Shown: in pieces, positions 26,467 through 35,734 of the stretch | Numbering within the stretch: the stretch's first letter is position 1 | How the letters are laid out: each line of letters starts with the position of its first letter | Assembly: GCF_016817355.1 (NCBI RefSeq) | Contig: NZ_JADOTT010000005.1 | Location: 1-64,000, forward strand | Length of the DNA: 64,000 nucleotides | Direction of reading: 5' to 3' | DNA from: Maricaulis parjimensis | GTDB lineage: Bacteria; Pseudomonadota; Alphaproteobacteria; Caulobacterales; Maricaulaceae | Translations under genes and position numbers: made by a program | The notes under the pieces: model-generated | What the model was told of the DNA's origin: nothing | What the model saw: the letters and a program-made list of their open reading frames with translations, nothing else | Database searches by the model: none

Positions 26467-26697
26467 ATGAGCGATTTCACTTTCGACAAAGAGTTCCAGG
26501 GCGAGGCCATACTCGAGTATGGCGACAGCGATTTCATCATCCTCAAGGGTGGTGCCTATGTCACCTGCGCCGTAACGGGCGACAAGATTGGCTTGGCCGA
26601 GCTGCGCTATTGGAATGTCGATGAGCAGGAAGCCTATCGCGACGCCCAGATCGCCAAACAGCGCTGGCTCGAGCTGAACGCAGGTCCGGGCCAATGA
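26467..26697 (+). CDS. DUF2093 family protein
   Basis: The 76-aa protein contains the conserved motifs AILEYGDSDFIILKGGAYVTCAVTG and ELRYWNVDEQEAY of DUF2093, a small alphaproteobacterial family. Its role is unknown. It overlaps the next gene (an M23 peptidase) by 4 bp and lies 58 bp after xseA. The same order, xseA then DUF2093 then a peptidase, is familiar from alphaproteobacteria. Confidence 0.88.
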   Translation: MSDFTFDKEFQGEAILEYGDSDFIILKGGAYVTCAVTGDKIGLAELRYWNVDEQEAYRDAQIAKQRWLELNAGPGQ

Positions 26698-27593
26698 TCG
26701 CGCTTGCCCTTGCACTGGCTCTTCAGTCTGCGGGTGAAACGGCGGACCCGATTGCGGAGCTGATCGCTGCACGTGAGCCGGACATGTCCACCCTGGCGCA
26801 GGCTGAGCCGGCCGCGGCCCCTGTTGGCTGTGTGGGTCAACGCCGCGAAGGCGGTCTGCTGATCTGCCGTTATGCGCCGGGATCAGAAATCAGCCTTGGC
26901 GAATTCTCGACCACGGCGGATGCGGACGGCTACGCCATTGTCGGCATCCAGCGCGATGCCCCGGAAACGCTCAGCTTTTCTGTGCGCGCACCGGACGGAG
27001 CCGGCTTCACGCAGGAAGACTGGGCCATCGAGCAGCGCGAATACCGGCTTCAGCATGTGAATGGTGTGCCTCAGGCCACGGTGACGCCGGATGAGAGCAC
27101 GCTGCCCCGCCGTCAGCGCGAATACGCGCAGAAGCGGGCGGCTCTGGCCACGCGCTGGAACGGGCAGGGCTTCCTGGACGGTTTCATCCGCCCGTCCGAA
27201 GGCATCACGACTGGAGTCTATGGCTCCGCCCGCGTCTATAATGACGGCCACCAGGGCAATCCCCACTGGGGTCTGGACTGGGCCAATGAAACCGGCACGC
27301 CGGTGATCGCGCCCGCCAGCGGCCGCATTATCCTGGCCGAGGACGACATGTATTACGAAGGCGGACTGGTCTTTCTGGATCATGGCCAGGGCCTCGTCAG
27401 CCTCTTCCTCCACATGAGTGCCGTGCATGTCAGCGAAGGCGACATGGTGGAACAGGGCGATCTGATCGGTGAGATCGGGGCCGGTGGCCGGGCCACGGGT
27501 CCGCATCTGGACTGGCGCGTGAAGATCAATGACAGCTTCTATGTCGATCCGGCCATGATGCTGGAGCTGGACCTGTCATCCCTGCAGGACTGA
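26694..27593 (+). CDS. M23-family periplasmic peptidase, HLD variant
   Basis: The 299-aa secreted protein has a short hydrophobic signal (MIALALALALQSA) and a C-terminal LytM/M23 domain. Zinc ligands His and Asp appear in HWGLDWAN (near residue 199), and a catalytic His in LFLHMSAVHV. The last motif reads GPHLDWRV rather than GPHLHW, so the third zinc ligand is an Asp instead of His. M23 enzymes cut peptidoglycan cross-links. Similar HLD members occur in alphaproteobacteria, but activity should not be assumed. Confidence 0.85.
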   Translation: MIALALALALQSAGETADPIAELIAAREPDMSTLAQAEPAAAPVGCVGQRREGGLLICRYAPGSEISLGEFSTTADADGYAIVGIQRDAPETLSFSVRAPDGAGFTQEDWAIEQREYRLQHVNGVPQATVTPDESTLPRRQREYAQKRAALATRWNGQGFLDGFIRPSEGITTGVYGSARVYNDGHQGNPHWGLDWANETGTPVIAPASGRIILAEDDMYYEGGLVFLDHGQGLVSLFLHMSAVHVSEGDMVEQGDLIGEIGAGGRATGPHLDWRVKINDSFYVDPAMMLELDLSSLQD

Positions 27594-27597
27594 CGGC

Positions 27598-28518
27598 TCA
27601 GCCCTTGTAGACGGCCTTGGCCCAGCGGCGATGCACCCAGAACCATTGTTCCGGGGCCTTGCGGATTTCGCTTTCCACCCATTGATTGATCCGCGTCACC
27701 GTCTCGACGATGGCGGCGGTCTTGTCCGGATTGGTGGAGAGTTCGATCGGTTCGTGGGCTTCCACACGGAAACGTGCACCACCCAAGCGTCGAACCGACA
27801 GGGGTTGCAGCGGGCAGCCATAGCGCATGGCCAGGCGGGTCGGCCCGGGGGCTGTCATCGCGGGATGGCCGAAGAAGGGCGCTTCCACCCCGTCATTCAT
27901 CTTCTGATCGTTCATCAGCGCCACGCTCTCGCCGGCCTTGAGCGCCTGCATGAGCTGTTTGGCGCCATCGCCGCCCTTGGCGGTCAGCGTCTTCACACCA
28001 TAGCCCTGGCGCATGCGGGAGATGCGCTCATCGATCAGGACATTATTGGCGGGCCGATAGGTGATGTGGCAGGGCAGGCCGGTCTGGCTGATGGCGGCCG
28101 CCGCAATCTCCCAATTGGCGCTGTGCGTGCTGATGATGACGAGGGGCTGGCCCGTGTCGCGCGCCTGTTCCAGACGTTCGCGGCCAATGAATTCAACGCG
28201 CTCATTGAATTCCGGTCCGGCAAATACGTCGAGGTGGGGCATCTCCCCGGCCAGGCGTCCGAAGTTTTCCCACATTGCGCCCAGCAGCCGGTCGATCTCG
28301 GCATCGGCGGCTTCGGGGAAACAGCGCTGCATATTGATGCGGGCGACCGTGTGGGTGGGCATGAGCGGGCCCAGCTTGCGCAGGAGGTCGCCAGCGGCAT
28401 CGGAGGCCTTGTCGATCCCTTTTGCCCGGTACCAGGCGGCATAGGCGTCCCAGGCGGTGGCTTCGAGCCGCCAGCCCAGTCGGGTCAGGAAAGATGCGTT
28501 ACGCTGTGCCTCGATCAT
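27598..28518 (-). CDS. lpxL: Lipid A lauroyl/myristoyl acyltransferase (LpxL/HtrB family)
   Basis: The 306-aa inner-membrane-associated enzyme adds a secondary acyl chain to Kdo-lipid IVA-type precursors. The catalytic HX4E motif is HSANWE, near residue 132. Other conserved segments are PLVIISTHSANWE, LMNDQKMNDGVEAPFFG and WFWVHRRW. It is the last gene of the minus-strand cluster DUF374-waaA-lpxK-lpxL, 9 bp after lpxK. Chain specificity cannot be told. Confidence 0.92.
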   Translation of the reverse strand: MIEAQRNASFLTRLGWRLEATAWDAYAAWYRAKGIDKASDAAGDLLRKLGPLMPTHTVARINMQRCFPEAADAEIDRLLGAMWENFGRLAGEMPHLDVFAGPEFNERVEFIGRERLEQARDTGQPLVIISTHSANWEIAAAAISQTGLPCHITYRPANNVLIDERISRMRQGYGVKTLTAKGGDGAKQLMQALKAGESVALMNDQKMNDGVEAPFFGHPAMTAPGPTRLAMRYGCPLQPLSVRRLGGARFRVEAHEPIELSTNPDKTAAIVETVTRINQWVESEIRKAPEQWFWVHRRWAKAVYKG

Positions 28519-28527
28519 GAACCGGAT

Positions 28528-29538
28528 TTACCGGGCTTCCCCGGCGCCGTCCATGATGTCCCGCAACAGGCCGTCCAGCGCGGCGGGATTGGCGAAACGG
28601 GCTTCCACGGGCCAGGACAGGATGGCGGCGCGGGCGTCAGCGGGCAGGCGGACCCAGTCTTTCTCCGTCGTGACCAGGCGCGCATCATGGGCCTTGGCCA
28701 GCGCATTCAGCCGGTCCAGATCACCGGAGCTCCAGGGGTGATGGTCAGGAAAATCAGCGACTTCTGCCAGATCAGCGCCGGCGGCCGTCAGGGCATCGAA
28801 GAATTTCTGCGGCCGGCCGATCCCGGCAAAGGCGACCAGCTTGCCCGGCGGCGGAGGTGCGGTAGGGGCTAGCCAGGCGTGAAAGACCGGGATTTCCACC
28901 GTGTCGAGACCCAAGCCTCTGTAATCCGGGGCTGTTTCGCCATCGGGCATCATGATGACCACGGCATCGGCGCGGGCGAGGCCGGTCTTGACCGGTTCGC
29001 GCAGTGGCCCGGCGGGGAAAAGCGTGCCCGGACCCCAGCCGGCCTTGCCATCGACAACGATGATAGACGCGTCCTTGGCGAGGCTGGGATTTTGGTGGCC
29101 ATCATCCATCACGATGACCGAAGCCCCTGATCCGGCAATGGCTTGACCGCCGGCGACGCGGTCGCGGCTGATCCAGGCGGGTGCCGTGCGGGCGAGGAGA
29201 AGCGGTTCATCGCCGCAATCGGCGGCGGTGTGGATATCCGGATCGACGCGGACCGGTCCGGCCAATTTTCCGCCATAACCGCGCGAGAGGGCGGCCGGTG
29301 TTTGCCCCATCTCTGCCAGTCTTTGCAGAAGAGCGAGGACAATCGGCGTCTTGCCGACACCGCCCACGGTCAGATTGCCGACGCAAATCACCGGAATGTC
29401 GAGCTTTTCCGGCACGGTCTTGCGGATGCGGCGGGCCACTGTCCAGGCATAAAGATGGCCCAGCGGGCTGAGCAGGGCCCGCACCAGCGAGCCCGATCCG
29501 CGTCCGCCATCCGTGCGCCAGAAGGCCGGTTCCCTCAT
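28528..29538 (-). CDS. lpxK: Tetraacyldisaccharide 4'-kinase
   Basis: LpxK phosphorylates the lipid A disaccharide at the 4' position. The 336-aa protein has an N-terminal membrane-associated helix, the Walker A motif in NLTVGGVGKTPIVLAL (near residue 55), LSRGYGG, and VIMDDGHQNPSL with the catalytic Asp pair. It overlaps waaA by 4 bp upstream and precedes lpxL, so the lipid A steps are coupled in one operon. Confidence 0.96.
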   Translation of the reverse strand: MREPAFWRTDGGRGSGSLVRALLSPLGHLYAWTVARRIRKTVPEKLDIPVICVGNLTVGGVGKTPIVLALLQRLAEMGQTPAALSRGYGGKLAGPVRVDPDIHTAADCGDEPLLLARTAPAWISRDRVAGGQAIAGSGASVIVMDDGHQNPSLAKDASIIVVDGKAGWGPGTLFPAGPLREPVKTGLARADAVVIMMPDGETAPDYRGLGLDTVEIPVFHAWLAPTAPPPPGKLVAFAGIGRPQKFFDALTAAGADLAEVADFPDHHPWSSGDLDRLNALAKAHDARLVTTEKDWVRLPADARAAILSWPVEARFANPAALDGLLRDIMDGAGEAR

Positions 29539-30824
29539 GAGGTGGCCTCCGCACTGTGCAGCAAGGTCTCCAGGGCGGTCACCGTCTTGGCCATGGCCCC
29601 GCCCGAAGCGGCCGCAAGGGCTGCTTGCGAGGCGGATGGTGTGGGGCCCTGACCGGACCAGACCCGCATCACGGCGGTACTGAGATCGGTATCTGACTCA
29701 ACCTCGATGCAGGCAGAATGGGCCTGGTAGGCGCTGTAGAGGTCATCAAAACTGGATCGGAACGGTCCTGTGATGACACCGGAACCGGCCTGGCTGGCTT
29801 CGACCGGGTTATGGCCGCCAATTCCCGGGATCAGACTGCCGGCGATCAGTGAGGCCGGAGCGAGGGAAAACCAGATCGCCATCTCGCCCAGCGTGTCGGT
29901 CAGCCAGACTTGTTTGTCCGGCGTCGGCGCGGAGGCATCCTCGGAGCGCTGCAAGACGGAGAGGCCGCGCTCTTCGATCTGGCGGCGGATTTTCCCGGCG
30001 CGTTCCGGATGGCGCGGGGCGAGGATGAGGAGGGCGCCGGGCGATTGCTCCAGCAGTTTCGCGTGGGCGGCCAGTACGATCTCGTCCTCACCGGGATGGG
30101 TGGAGGCGGCGAGCCAGACCGGGCGGCCATCGAGGGCGGAGCGGAACCCGTCCAGGACTTGCGGGTCCGGCGGGGCGAGGCGGGCTTCCAGTTTCAGATT
30201 GCCGGCCAGGGTGACGTGATAGCCGGTCAGGTCTTCCAGCCCGTCGCGGGTGCGCGTGTCGGCGGCACCGATCCAGGCAAACTGGCCCAGCAGCCAGCGG
30301 GCCGTGTCGGGACGGCGGCGCCAGGACTGGATGGAGCGCTCATTCATCCGCGCATTGATCAGGGCCAGCGGCGTGCCGCGGCGCGAGGTCTCGATGATCA
30401 GATTGGGCCAGAGCTCGCTTTCGGCGAACACGGCGAGATCGGGCTGCCAGTGTTGCAGGAAACGGCGCACGGCGGCCGGTGTGTCGACCGGAATGAATTG
30501 GTGGAAGGCGCGCTCGGGCAGGCGGTTGGCCAGCATGCGGGCGGAGGTCAGTGTTCCCGTGGTGACGAGAAAGGAGAGGTCCTCATGCCGCGCCGCCAGC
30601 GTGTCGACCAGGCTGGCCAGAACGAGGCTCTCCCCGACACTGGCCCCGTGCAGCCAGATCAGCCCGCCCTCGGGACGGGGCCGGGAGGCCAGTCCGAGGC
30701 GTTCGCCGCGGCGGTCCGGGTCTTCCTTGCCCTTGCGGGCGCGATTGTTCAGCAGGGCAGGGGCGACGGGCGCGGCCAGGCGGGTCAGGCCACGATACCA
30801 GGACAATGCCGGGGGCAGGCTCAC
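29535..30824 (-). CDS. waaA: Kdo transferase WaaA
   Basis: WaaA transfers Kdo sugars from CMP-Kdo to lipid IVA. The 429-aa protein has an N-terminal membrane anchor and the GT-B fold signatures WLHGASVGESL (near residue 57, with catalytic Glu), ESELWPNLI, ALINARMNERS and AGSLIPGIGGHNPVEA. It is overlapped by DUF374 upstream and lpxK downstream, each by 4 bp, which indicates translational coupling. Confidence 0.96.
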   Translation of the reverse strand: MSLPPALSWYRGLTRLAAPVAPALLNNRARKGKEDPDRRGERLGLASRPRPEGGLIWLHGASVGESLVLASLVDTLAARHEDLSFLVTTGTLTSARMLANRLPERAFHQFIPVDTPAAVRRFLQHWQPDLAVFAESELWPNLIIETSRRGTPLALINARMNERSIQSWRRRPDTARWLLGQFAWIGAADTRTRDGLEDLTGYHVTLAGNLKLEARLAPPDPQVLDGFRSALDGRPVWLAASTHPGEDEIVLAAHAKLLEQSPGALLILAPRHPERAGKIRRQIEERGLSVLQRSEDASAPTPDKQVWLTDTLGEMAIWFSLAPASLIAGSLIPGIGGHNPVEASQAGSGVITGPFRSSFDDLYSAYQAHSACIEVESDTDLSTAVMRVWSGQGPTPSASQAALAAASGGAMAKTVTALETLLHSAEATS

Positions 30825-31585
30825 GCGGCGTCCCCGGGCGCGTCCGGCCCGGTGCCGGGGCGAAGGCGCTCATCCGGCTGCATGACAGGGCCGCCAACGG
30901 CTTCGTCGGCTTCTCGTGTGATCCGGTTCAGTTCCGCCTCGAGCTGGGCGCGAGCGGCTTCCAGGTCTTCCTGACTGGCATCGGGCGCAACATGGATGGG
31001 GTTGCCCCAGACGATGACGCCACGGGTGAAGAAATGGGGCAGGCAATGCTTGTCCCAGGCCTTTTCTAGAACCCATTTGCCCTTGGCTGACCAGGTGAAG
31101 GGCAGGATCGGCACGCCGGTATCCCGGGCCATGCGCACAGCCCCGAAGCCGGCGCGCATGCGCGGGCCGCGCGGGCCGTCCGGCGTGACGGCGCCACAGC
31201 CCCCGCTTTCCAGGTGACGCAGCATGGCGCGATAGGCCGCTTCCCCGCCCTTGGTCTTTTCCGGCTTGCCGGGATTGCGCGAGGAACCGCGCACCACACC
31301 CACCTTGTACCAGCGGGCGAAACGGGAACCGATTTCGCCCTCGCGGGACCGCGAGGCGAGGGCCACCATCCGGTCATATTGGCGATGCCAGCCCTGGATC
31401 GCCATCAACACGCGGCCATGCCAGACGCAGCCGATGATGGGAAGCTTGTTGGCCCACACGGACTGGACGTATTCGCCATTGCGCACTTCCCAACGGATGG
31501 AGCGGCGCACCCCCTCGATGTAGAGAAGGACGAGGAAGGCGACGACTTCCTGGGCCCAGGGCCGCGAGAGCAGGCGTTTCAACAT
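30821..31585 (-). CDS. DUF374 lysophospholipid acyltransferase-like protein
   Basis: The 254-aa protein has one N-terminal membrane helix, then GCVWHGRVLMA (HX4-type region), RGSSRNPGK, and TPDGPRGPRMRAG, all typical of the DUF374 group related to lysophospholipid acyltransferases. It heads the lipid A operon and may help acylate lipid A or phospholipids. Start 31585 (MLKRLLSR) was chosen over a 13-codon longer frame. The tyrosine-phosphatase gene is divergent, 95 bp away. Confidence 0.88.
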   Translation of the reverse strand: MLKRLLSRPWAQEVVAFLVLLYIEGVRRSIRWEVRNGEYVQSVWANKLPIIGCVWHGRVLMAIQGWHRQYDRMVALASRSREGEIGSRFARWYKVGVVRGSSRNPGKPEKTKGGEAAYRAMLRHLESGGCGAVTPDGPRGPRMRAGFGAVRMARDTGVPILPFTWSAKGKWVLEKAWDKHCLPHFFTRGVIVWGNPIHVAPDASQEDLEAARAQLEAELNRITREADEAVGGPVMQPDERLRPGTGPDAPGDAA

Positions 31586-31680
31586 GAATGATAGCTCGCC
31601 TCCACAGGCAAAAAGGTCAAGCATGGGGCGCGGTTGCTTTGAAAGCGCCGTCGGCCTAAATGCGCGGTCGGAACGGAAAG

Positions 31681-32349
31681 ATGACGATGCCCTACGACCT
31701 GAACGACCCCAAAGACCGTGAACGCGCCTGGCAGGATTTCCTGTGGAAGGACCACGGCATCCTGCGCCAGAAATTCCACAATCTGCATGAAGTGGGCGGC
31801 GGCATGTGGCGGTCGAACCAGCCGTCGCCGCAACGGCTGGAAGCGTTGGCCGAGCAGGGCTTCAAGACGATCCTGAACATTCGCGGCACCCAGCCGGGGG
31901 TTTGCTATTACGACCTGGAAAAGGATGCCTGCGAACGCCTGGGCCTCGTCATGATCGACATGCCTTTCGGTTCCCGCGAGGCGCCCTATGTCGATCGCAT
32001 GCAGCGGGCCGTGAAGATTTTCGACGAGATCGCCTATCCCGCCCTGATCCACTGCAAGTCGGGCGCGGACCGGGCCGGCATCATCTCCGTCCTCTTTGCC
32101 CTGACCAAGCTGGGCCTGCCCTATGAGGAGGCGATCCAGCACCTCTCCCTGAAGTATCTGCACGTGAAGGCCGGCAAGACCGGTGTGCTGGATCACTTCT
32201 TCGAGACCTACCGCCAGTACAATGAAACCACGCCGATCGGATTCATGGACTGGGTGGAGACGGTTTATGACCGTGAGGTGGTCCAATCCTCCTTCATGGC
32301 GAGCTGGTGGGGCAGCTTCCTGACGGAGCGCGTGCTGCGCAGGGAGTAG
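31681..32349 (+). CDS. Dual-specificity-type phosphatase, CtpA-like
   Basis: The 222-aa cytosolic protein has the protein-tyrosine-phosphatase signature HCKSGADRAG, with Cys125 and Arg131 (CX5R) and a general-acid loop region upstream (DMPFGSREAP). In Caulobacter a tyrosine-phosphatase homologue, CtpA, is needed for normal lipid A and envelope integrity. Divergence from the DUF374-waaA-lpxK-lpxL operon supports a similar envelope role. The CtpA assignment is from context and recollection only. GGAACGGAAAG precedes the ATG. Confidence 0.8.
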   Translation: MTMPYDLNDPKDRERAWQDFLWKDHGILRQKFHNLHEVGGGMWRSNQPSPQRLEALAEQGFKTILNIRGTQPGVCYYDLEKDACERLGLVMIDMPFGSREAPYVDRMQRAVKIFDEIAYPALIHCKSGADRAGIISVLFALTKLGLPYEEAIQHLSLKYLHVKAGKTGVLDHFFETYRQYNETTPIGFMDWVETVYDREVVQSSFMASWWGSFLTERVLRRE

Positions 32350-32375
32350 CGTGACGCTGATTCTTTATGAGCAGT

Positions 32376-32443
32376 GAATCCGCGGGGATTCATCAGATAT
32401 GACGACTCTGTCCACAGCTTTGCGGCACATTAAGACCCGTTAA
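32376..32443 (+). promoter_or_regulatory. GANTC cluster and TTAA-N6-TTAA upstream of the GAF/PAS kinase
   Basis: Three GANTC sites (32376, 32387, 32404) fall within 33 bp. At 32430-32443 there is TTAA-GACCCG-TTAA followed by CC, resembling CtrA binding (TTAA-N7-TTAAC) with one base less spacing. This suggests cell-cycle control of the downstream kinase, unproven. Confidence 0.55.
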
Positions 32444-32488
32444 CCACGTTGGGAGACCGGAAGGGCCGGTCGAGCGCTGGAGGGGCAA

Positions 32489-34087
32489 ATGCCGGATCTC
32501 GCCATACGAGCGGATGTAACTCAGGATCGGTTGAACCGTCTGAATTTTTTGTTGTCTCGTGAGTGTGGTCCCGCCTTTCTTCAGGCCTTCGTGAAAAACA
32601 CGGCCGAGATTTTTGCGGCGGACAGCGTCTTCATCGCCCGGATCGACGCCACCAATAGCCGCATGCGGACCCTGCGTGTGGCCTCCAATGGCGTGATCTC
32701 GGAAAACTACGGCTATGAGCTGCGCGGCACGCCCTGTGGCGAGACCATCGAAAGCGGCGCCACCATCTATGAATCCAATCTGTCCGCCCGCTTCTCCAAG
32801 GATTTCATCCTCTCCGAAGCCGGTGTGGAAGCCTATGTCGGCCTTCCCCTGTTCAATGGCGCCCAGACGGTCGGCATCATCGCCGCCACTTTCAACCGCC
32901 CGATCGATATCGGCGATGAATTGCTGGGCGTGTTCAACCATTACCGCCGCCGCCTGACCGGTGAAATCCTGACGCTGGAATCCGGCGACCGGGCCGCCCT
33001 GGCGATCAAGGGCACATCGGATGGCATCATCGACTGGTGCCTGGAAACCGACCAGATCTATGTCTCGCCCCGCGGCCGGGAATTGCTGGGTTATCAGGCC
33101 CGGGAATTCACCGCGCCTTCCTCGCACTTCCTCGCCCTGATCCATGAAGACGACAAGGCGCGCTTTTCCTCGGCCCTGGCCACGCATTTCAAGACCGGGC
33201 GCCCGCTCGACCTGACAGCGCGCCTGCGCATTGTCGGCGGCCATCACCGCTGGTTCCGCCTGCGCGCCGAAGCCGTGCGCTCTCCCGATGGCGAAGCGAC
33301 GCGGGTCGTGGGCGCACTGACCGATATCCATGACCTGGTCGAGGCGCGCCAGCAGGCTACCGAGGCCAGCCGCGCAAAATCCAAATTCCTGGCCACGATG
33401 AGCCATGAGGTCCGCACGCCGCTCAACGGGGTGCTGGGGATGTCCAGCCTGCTGCAGGCGACCGAATTGGAGGACTCCCAGCGCGAAATGGTCGAGCTGA
33501 TCGAAGCGTCGGGCAAAGCCCTGCTGGATATCCTCAACGACATTCTGGACCTGGCGAATGTGGAATCCGGCCGGTTCGAGATCGAGGCGGGCGAATACAA
33601 TCCGTCAGACGTCGTGCGCACCGTGGCGGGCCCCTATCGCATGAAGGCGATCGAGAAGGGGCTGCAATTCCATATCGAGGTCGACCCCTGCGCCGACATG
33701 ACCGCCCATGGTGATCCGATGCGGGTGCGTCAGATCCTCTCCAATCTTCTGTCCAATGCCGTGAAGTTCACGGACAAGGGCAGTGTCCGGATCCGCTGTC
33801 TGGCGCGCCAGATGGATGATGGCAACCGGGCCCTGGTGTTTGAAGTATCCGATACCGGGATCGGCATGGATGGCGACATGATCGCCAAGGCCTTCATGCC
33901 CTTCAGTCAGGCCGAAGCCGTGCTGCAGCGCAAATGTGGCGGGACCGGGCTGGGCCTGGCCCTGGCCCAGAAACTGGCTGAGCTGATGGGCGGTTCGATC
34001 AGTGTGGAAAGTGCGCCGGGTGCCGGTGCGATCTTCACGGTCAATCTGCCAGCCGATGCCCGCGCGGCGGACATTGCCGCTGAATAA
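32489..34087 (+). CDS. GAF-PAS sensor histidine kinase
   Basis: The 532-aa protein has no membrane segment. It shows a GAF domain (about residues 15-150), a PAS domain (about 170-285: GIIDWCLETDQIYVSPRGREL), a HisKA helix pair with His306 in ATMSHEVRTPLNGV, and an HATPase domain (N box LSNLLSNAVKFTDKG, G boxes VSDTGIGM and GTGLGLALA). It is a cytosolic sensor kinase with no receiver domain or adjacent response regulator, so its partner is unknown. GGAGGGG precedes the ATG, and the promoter carries GANTC and TTAA sites as at ctrA. Confidence 0.92.
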   Translation: MPDLAIRADVTQDRLNRLNFLLSRECGPAFLQAFVKNTAEIFAADSVFIARIDATNSRMRTLRVASNGVISENYGYELRGTPCGETIESGATIYESNLSARFSKDFILSEAGVEAYVGLPLFNGAQTVGIIAATFNRPIDIGDELLGVFNHYRRRLTGEILTLESGDRAALAIKGTSDGIIDWCLETDQIYVSPRGRELLGYQAREFTAPSSHFLALIHEDDKARFSSALATHFKTGRPLDLTARLRIVGGHHRWFRLRAEAVRSPDGEATRVVGALTDIHDLVEARQQATEASRAKSKFLATMSHEVRTPLNGVLGMSSLLQATELEDSQREMVELIEASGKALLDILNDILDLANVESGRFEIEAGEYNPSDVVRTVAGPYRMKAIEKGLQFHIEVDPCADMTAHGDPMRVRQILSNLLSNAVKFTDKGSVRIRCLARQMDDGNRALVFEVSDTGIGMDGDMIAKAFMPFSQAEAVLQRKCGGTGLGLALAQKLAELMGGSISVESAPGAGAIFTVNLPADARAADIAAE

Positions 34088-35734
34088 TCAGCCCTCTTCG
34101 CCGAACTGCATGCGGCACAGGCGGGCATAGAGGCCGTCTTCTGCCACCAGATCGTCATGGCGGCCCTGTTCGGCGATCTGGCCGTTTTCCAGCACATAGA
34201 TCCAGTCGGCATTGCGCACGGTGGAAAGCCGGTGCGCGATGACCAGGCAGGTGCGGCCTTCTGACAGATGTTCCAGCGCTTCCTGGACGCGGCGTTCGCT
34301 CTCCGTGTCAAGCGCGGAGGTCGCCTCGTCGAGCAGGAGGATGGGGGCGTTCTTCAGGATCGCCCGGGCAATGGACAGACGCTGGCGCTGGCCGCCGGAC
34401 AGATTGCTGCCGCGCGGTCCAACGGGCGCATCATAGCCGCCGGGCAGTTTGGTGATGAAATCATGGGCATCGGCCGCCTTGGCCGCGGCGATGATCGCCG
34501 CCTCGTCCGCGTCCAGATCCCCGAAGCCGATATTGGCGCGCACCGTGTCGTCGAACAGGGTGACGTCCTGGCTGACCAGGGCCATGGCCCGGCGCAGGGA
34601 GGGAAGGGAGACGCCGCGAATGTCCTGGCCGTCAATCGAGACCGTCCCGTTCTGCGGGTCATAGAGGCGCGGCAGGAGGTTGAGGATGGTGGACTTGCCC
34701 GAGCCGGACGGGCCGACCAGGGCGACAGTCTGGCCCGGCTCGACTGTGAGGGACACGCTTTCCAGCGCGGCCGTTCCGTCCGGATAGGCGAAGCCGACCT
34801 GGTCGAAGGCCACCGCGCCGTTTTCCACCTTCAGCTCGGGCGCATCGAGTGCTGTGGTGATCGTCTCCGGCTCGTCGAGTACGGCAAAGACGCGTTCCAG
34901 AACGGCAAAGCCTTCCTGGACGACAGCATTCAGCGTGCCGATTGCGCGGATGGGCGAGGCGAGCAGGGCGACACCGGTCAGCACGCCCATCAGATCGCCG
35001 ATCGAGCTTTCGCCCTGCATCAGGCGCCAGCCGGCGACCAGGATGAGGATGGAGAGCGCCAGTCCGCCCACGGCTTCCAGGATCGGGTCGACGCGGGCCT
35101 TGTTCTCGGCGATGCGGAACAGGAAGGCGAAGCGGTCGGCAAAGGCCTTGCCGGCGCGCTGGGTCTCGAAATCCTCCAGCCCGTAGGTCTTCACCATGCG
35201 CGTGCCGGAGAAGCTCTCCTCCAGCTGGCTGGTCACTTCGCCCATCTGGGATTGGGCCTTGTTGGACGTCTTGCGCAGACGCTGGCCGATCCGGATCACG
35301 GGCCAGGCGGCGACCGGATAGACGACCAGGATGAGCAAGGTCAGCATCCAGTCCAGCCACAGCATCCAGCCAATCGTGGCGATCACCTGCAGGATGTCAC
35401 GCAGGAGATTATTGGTCAGGCGGATCAGGGTCTCACGCAGCAGCGTGATGTCATTGGTGAAACGCGAGACCAGGGAACCGACCGGCTCGTTCTGCAGACG
35501 GGTGAAGTCGGAGCGGACCAGTTTCGCGAACATCGCGTTCTGCAGGTCCTGCATCACCGTCAGGGCAAGCCGGTTGGTCTGGACGGTCTGGAGATAGAGG
35601 CTGGCCGAGCGCAGCAGGGCCAGGCCGACAATCGCCAGCGGGCCGATCCAGTCCAGTCCTTCCACGCCGGCTTCCAGCGTGTCGAACACATGTCCGACCA
35701 CACCCACATAGGAGGCGGCAGCCCCCGCTGTCAC
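34088..35734 (-). CDS. MsbA-like ABC transporter (fused permease and ATPase)
   Basis: The 548-aa product has an N-terminal membrane domain of about five to six helices and a C-terminal ATPase: Walker A GPSGSGKST (near residue 340), signature LSGGQRQRLSIARA, Walker B ILLLDEATSALD, and H-loop VIAHRLST. It resembles MsbA-type lipid exporters and lies near lipid A genes. The GTG at 35734 falls inside the expected first membrane helix. The same frame stays open upstream to 35851, directly after the DUF4170 stop, with no ATG, GTG or TTG, so the real start may be the CTG at 35842 or coupled to DUF4170. Confidence 0.88.
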   Translation of the reverse strand: MTAGAAASYVGVVGHVFDTLEAGVEGLDWIGPLAIVGLALLRSASLYLQTVQTNRLALTVMQDLQNAMFAKLVRSDFTRLQNEPVGSLVSRFTNDITLLRETLIRLTNNLLRDILQVIATIGWMLWLDWMLTLLILVVYPVAAWPVIRIGQRLRKTSNKAQSQMGEVTSQLEESFSGTRMVKTYGLEDFETQRAGKAFADRFAFLFRIAENKARVDPILEAVGGLALSILILVAGWRLMQGESSIGDLMGVLTGVALLASPIRAIGTLNAVVQEGFAVLERVFAVLDEPETITTALDAPELKVENGAVAFDQVGFAYPDGTAALESVSLTVEPGQTVALVGPSGSGKSTILNLLPRLYDPQNGTVSIDGQDIRGVSLPSLRRAMALVSQDVTLFDDTVRANIGFGDLDADEAAIIAAAKAADAHDFITKLPGGYDAPVGPRGSNLSGGQRQRLSIARAILKNAPILLLDEATSALDTESERRVQEALEHLSEGRTCLVIAHRLSTVRNADWIYVLENGQIAEQGRHDDLVAEDGLYARLCRMQFGEEG

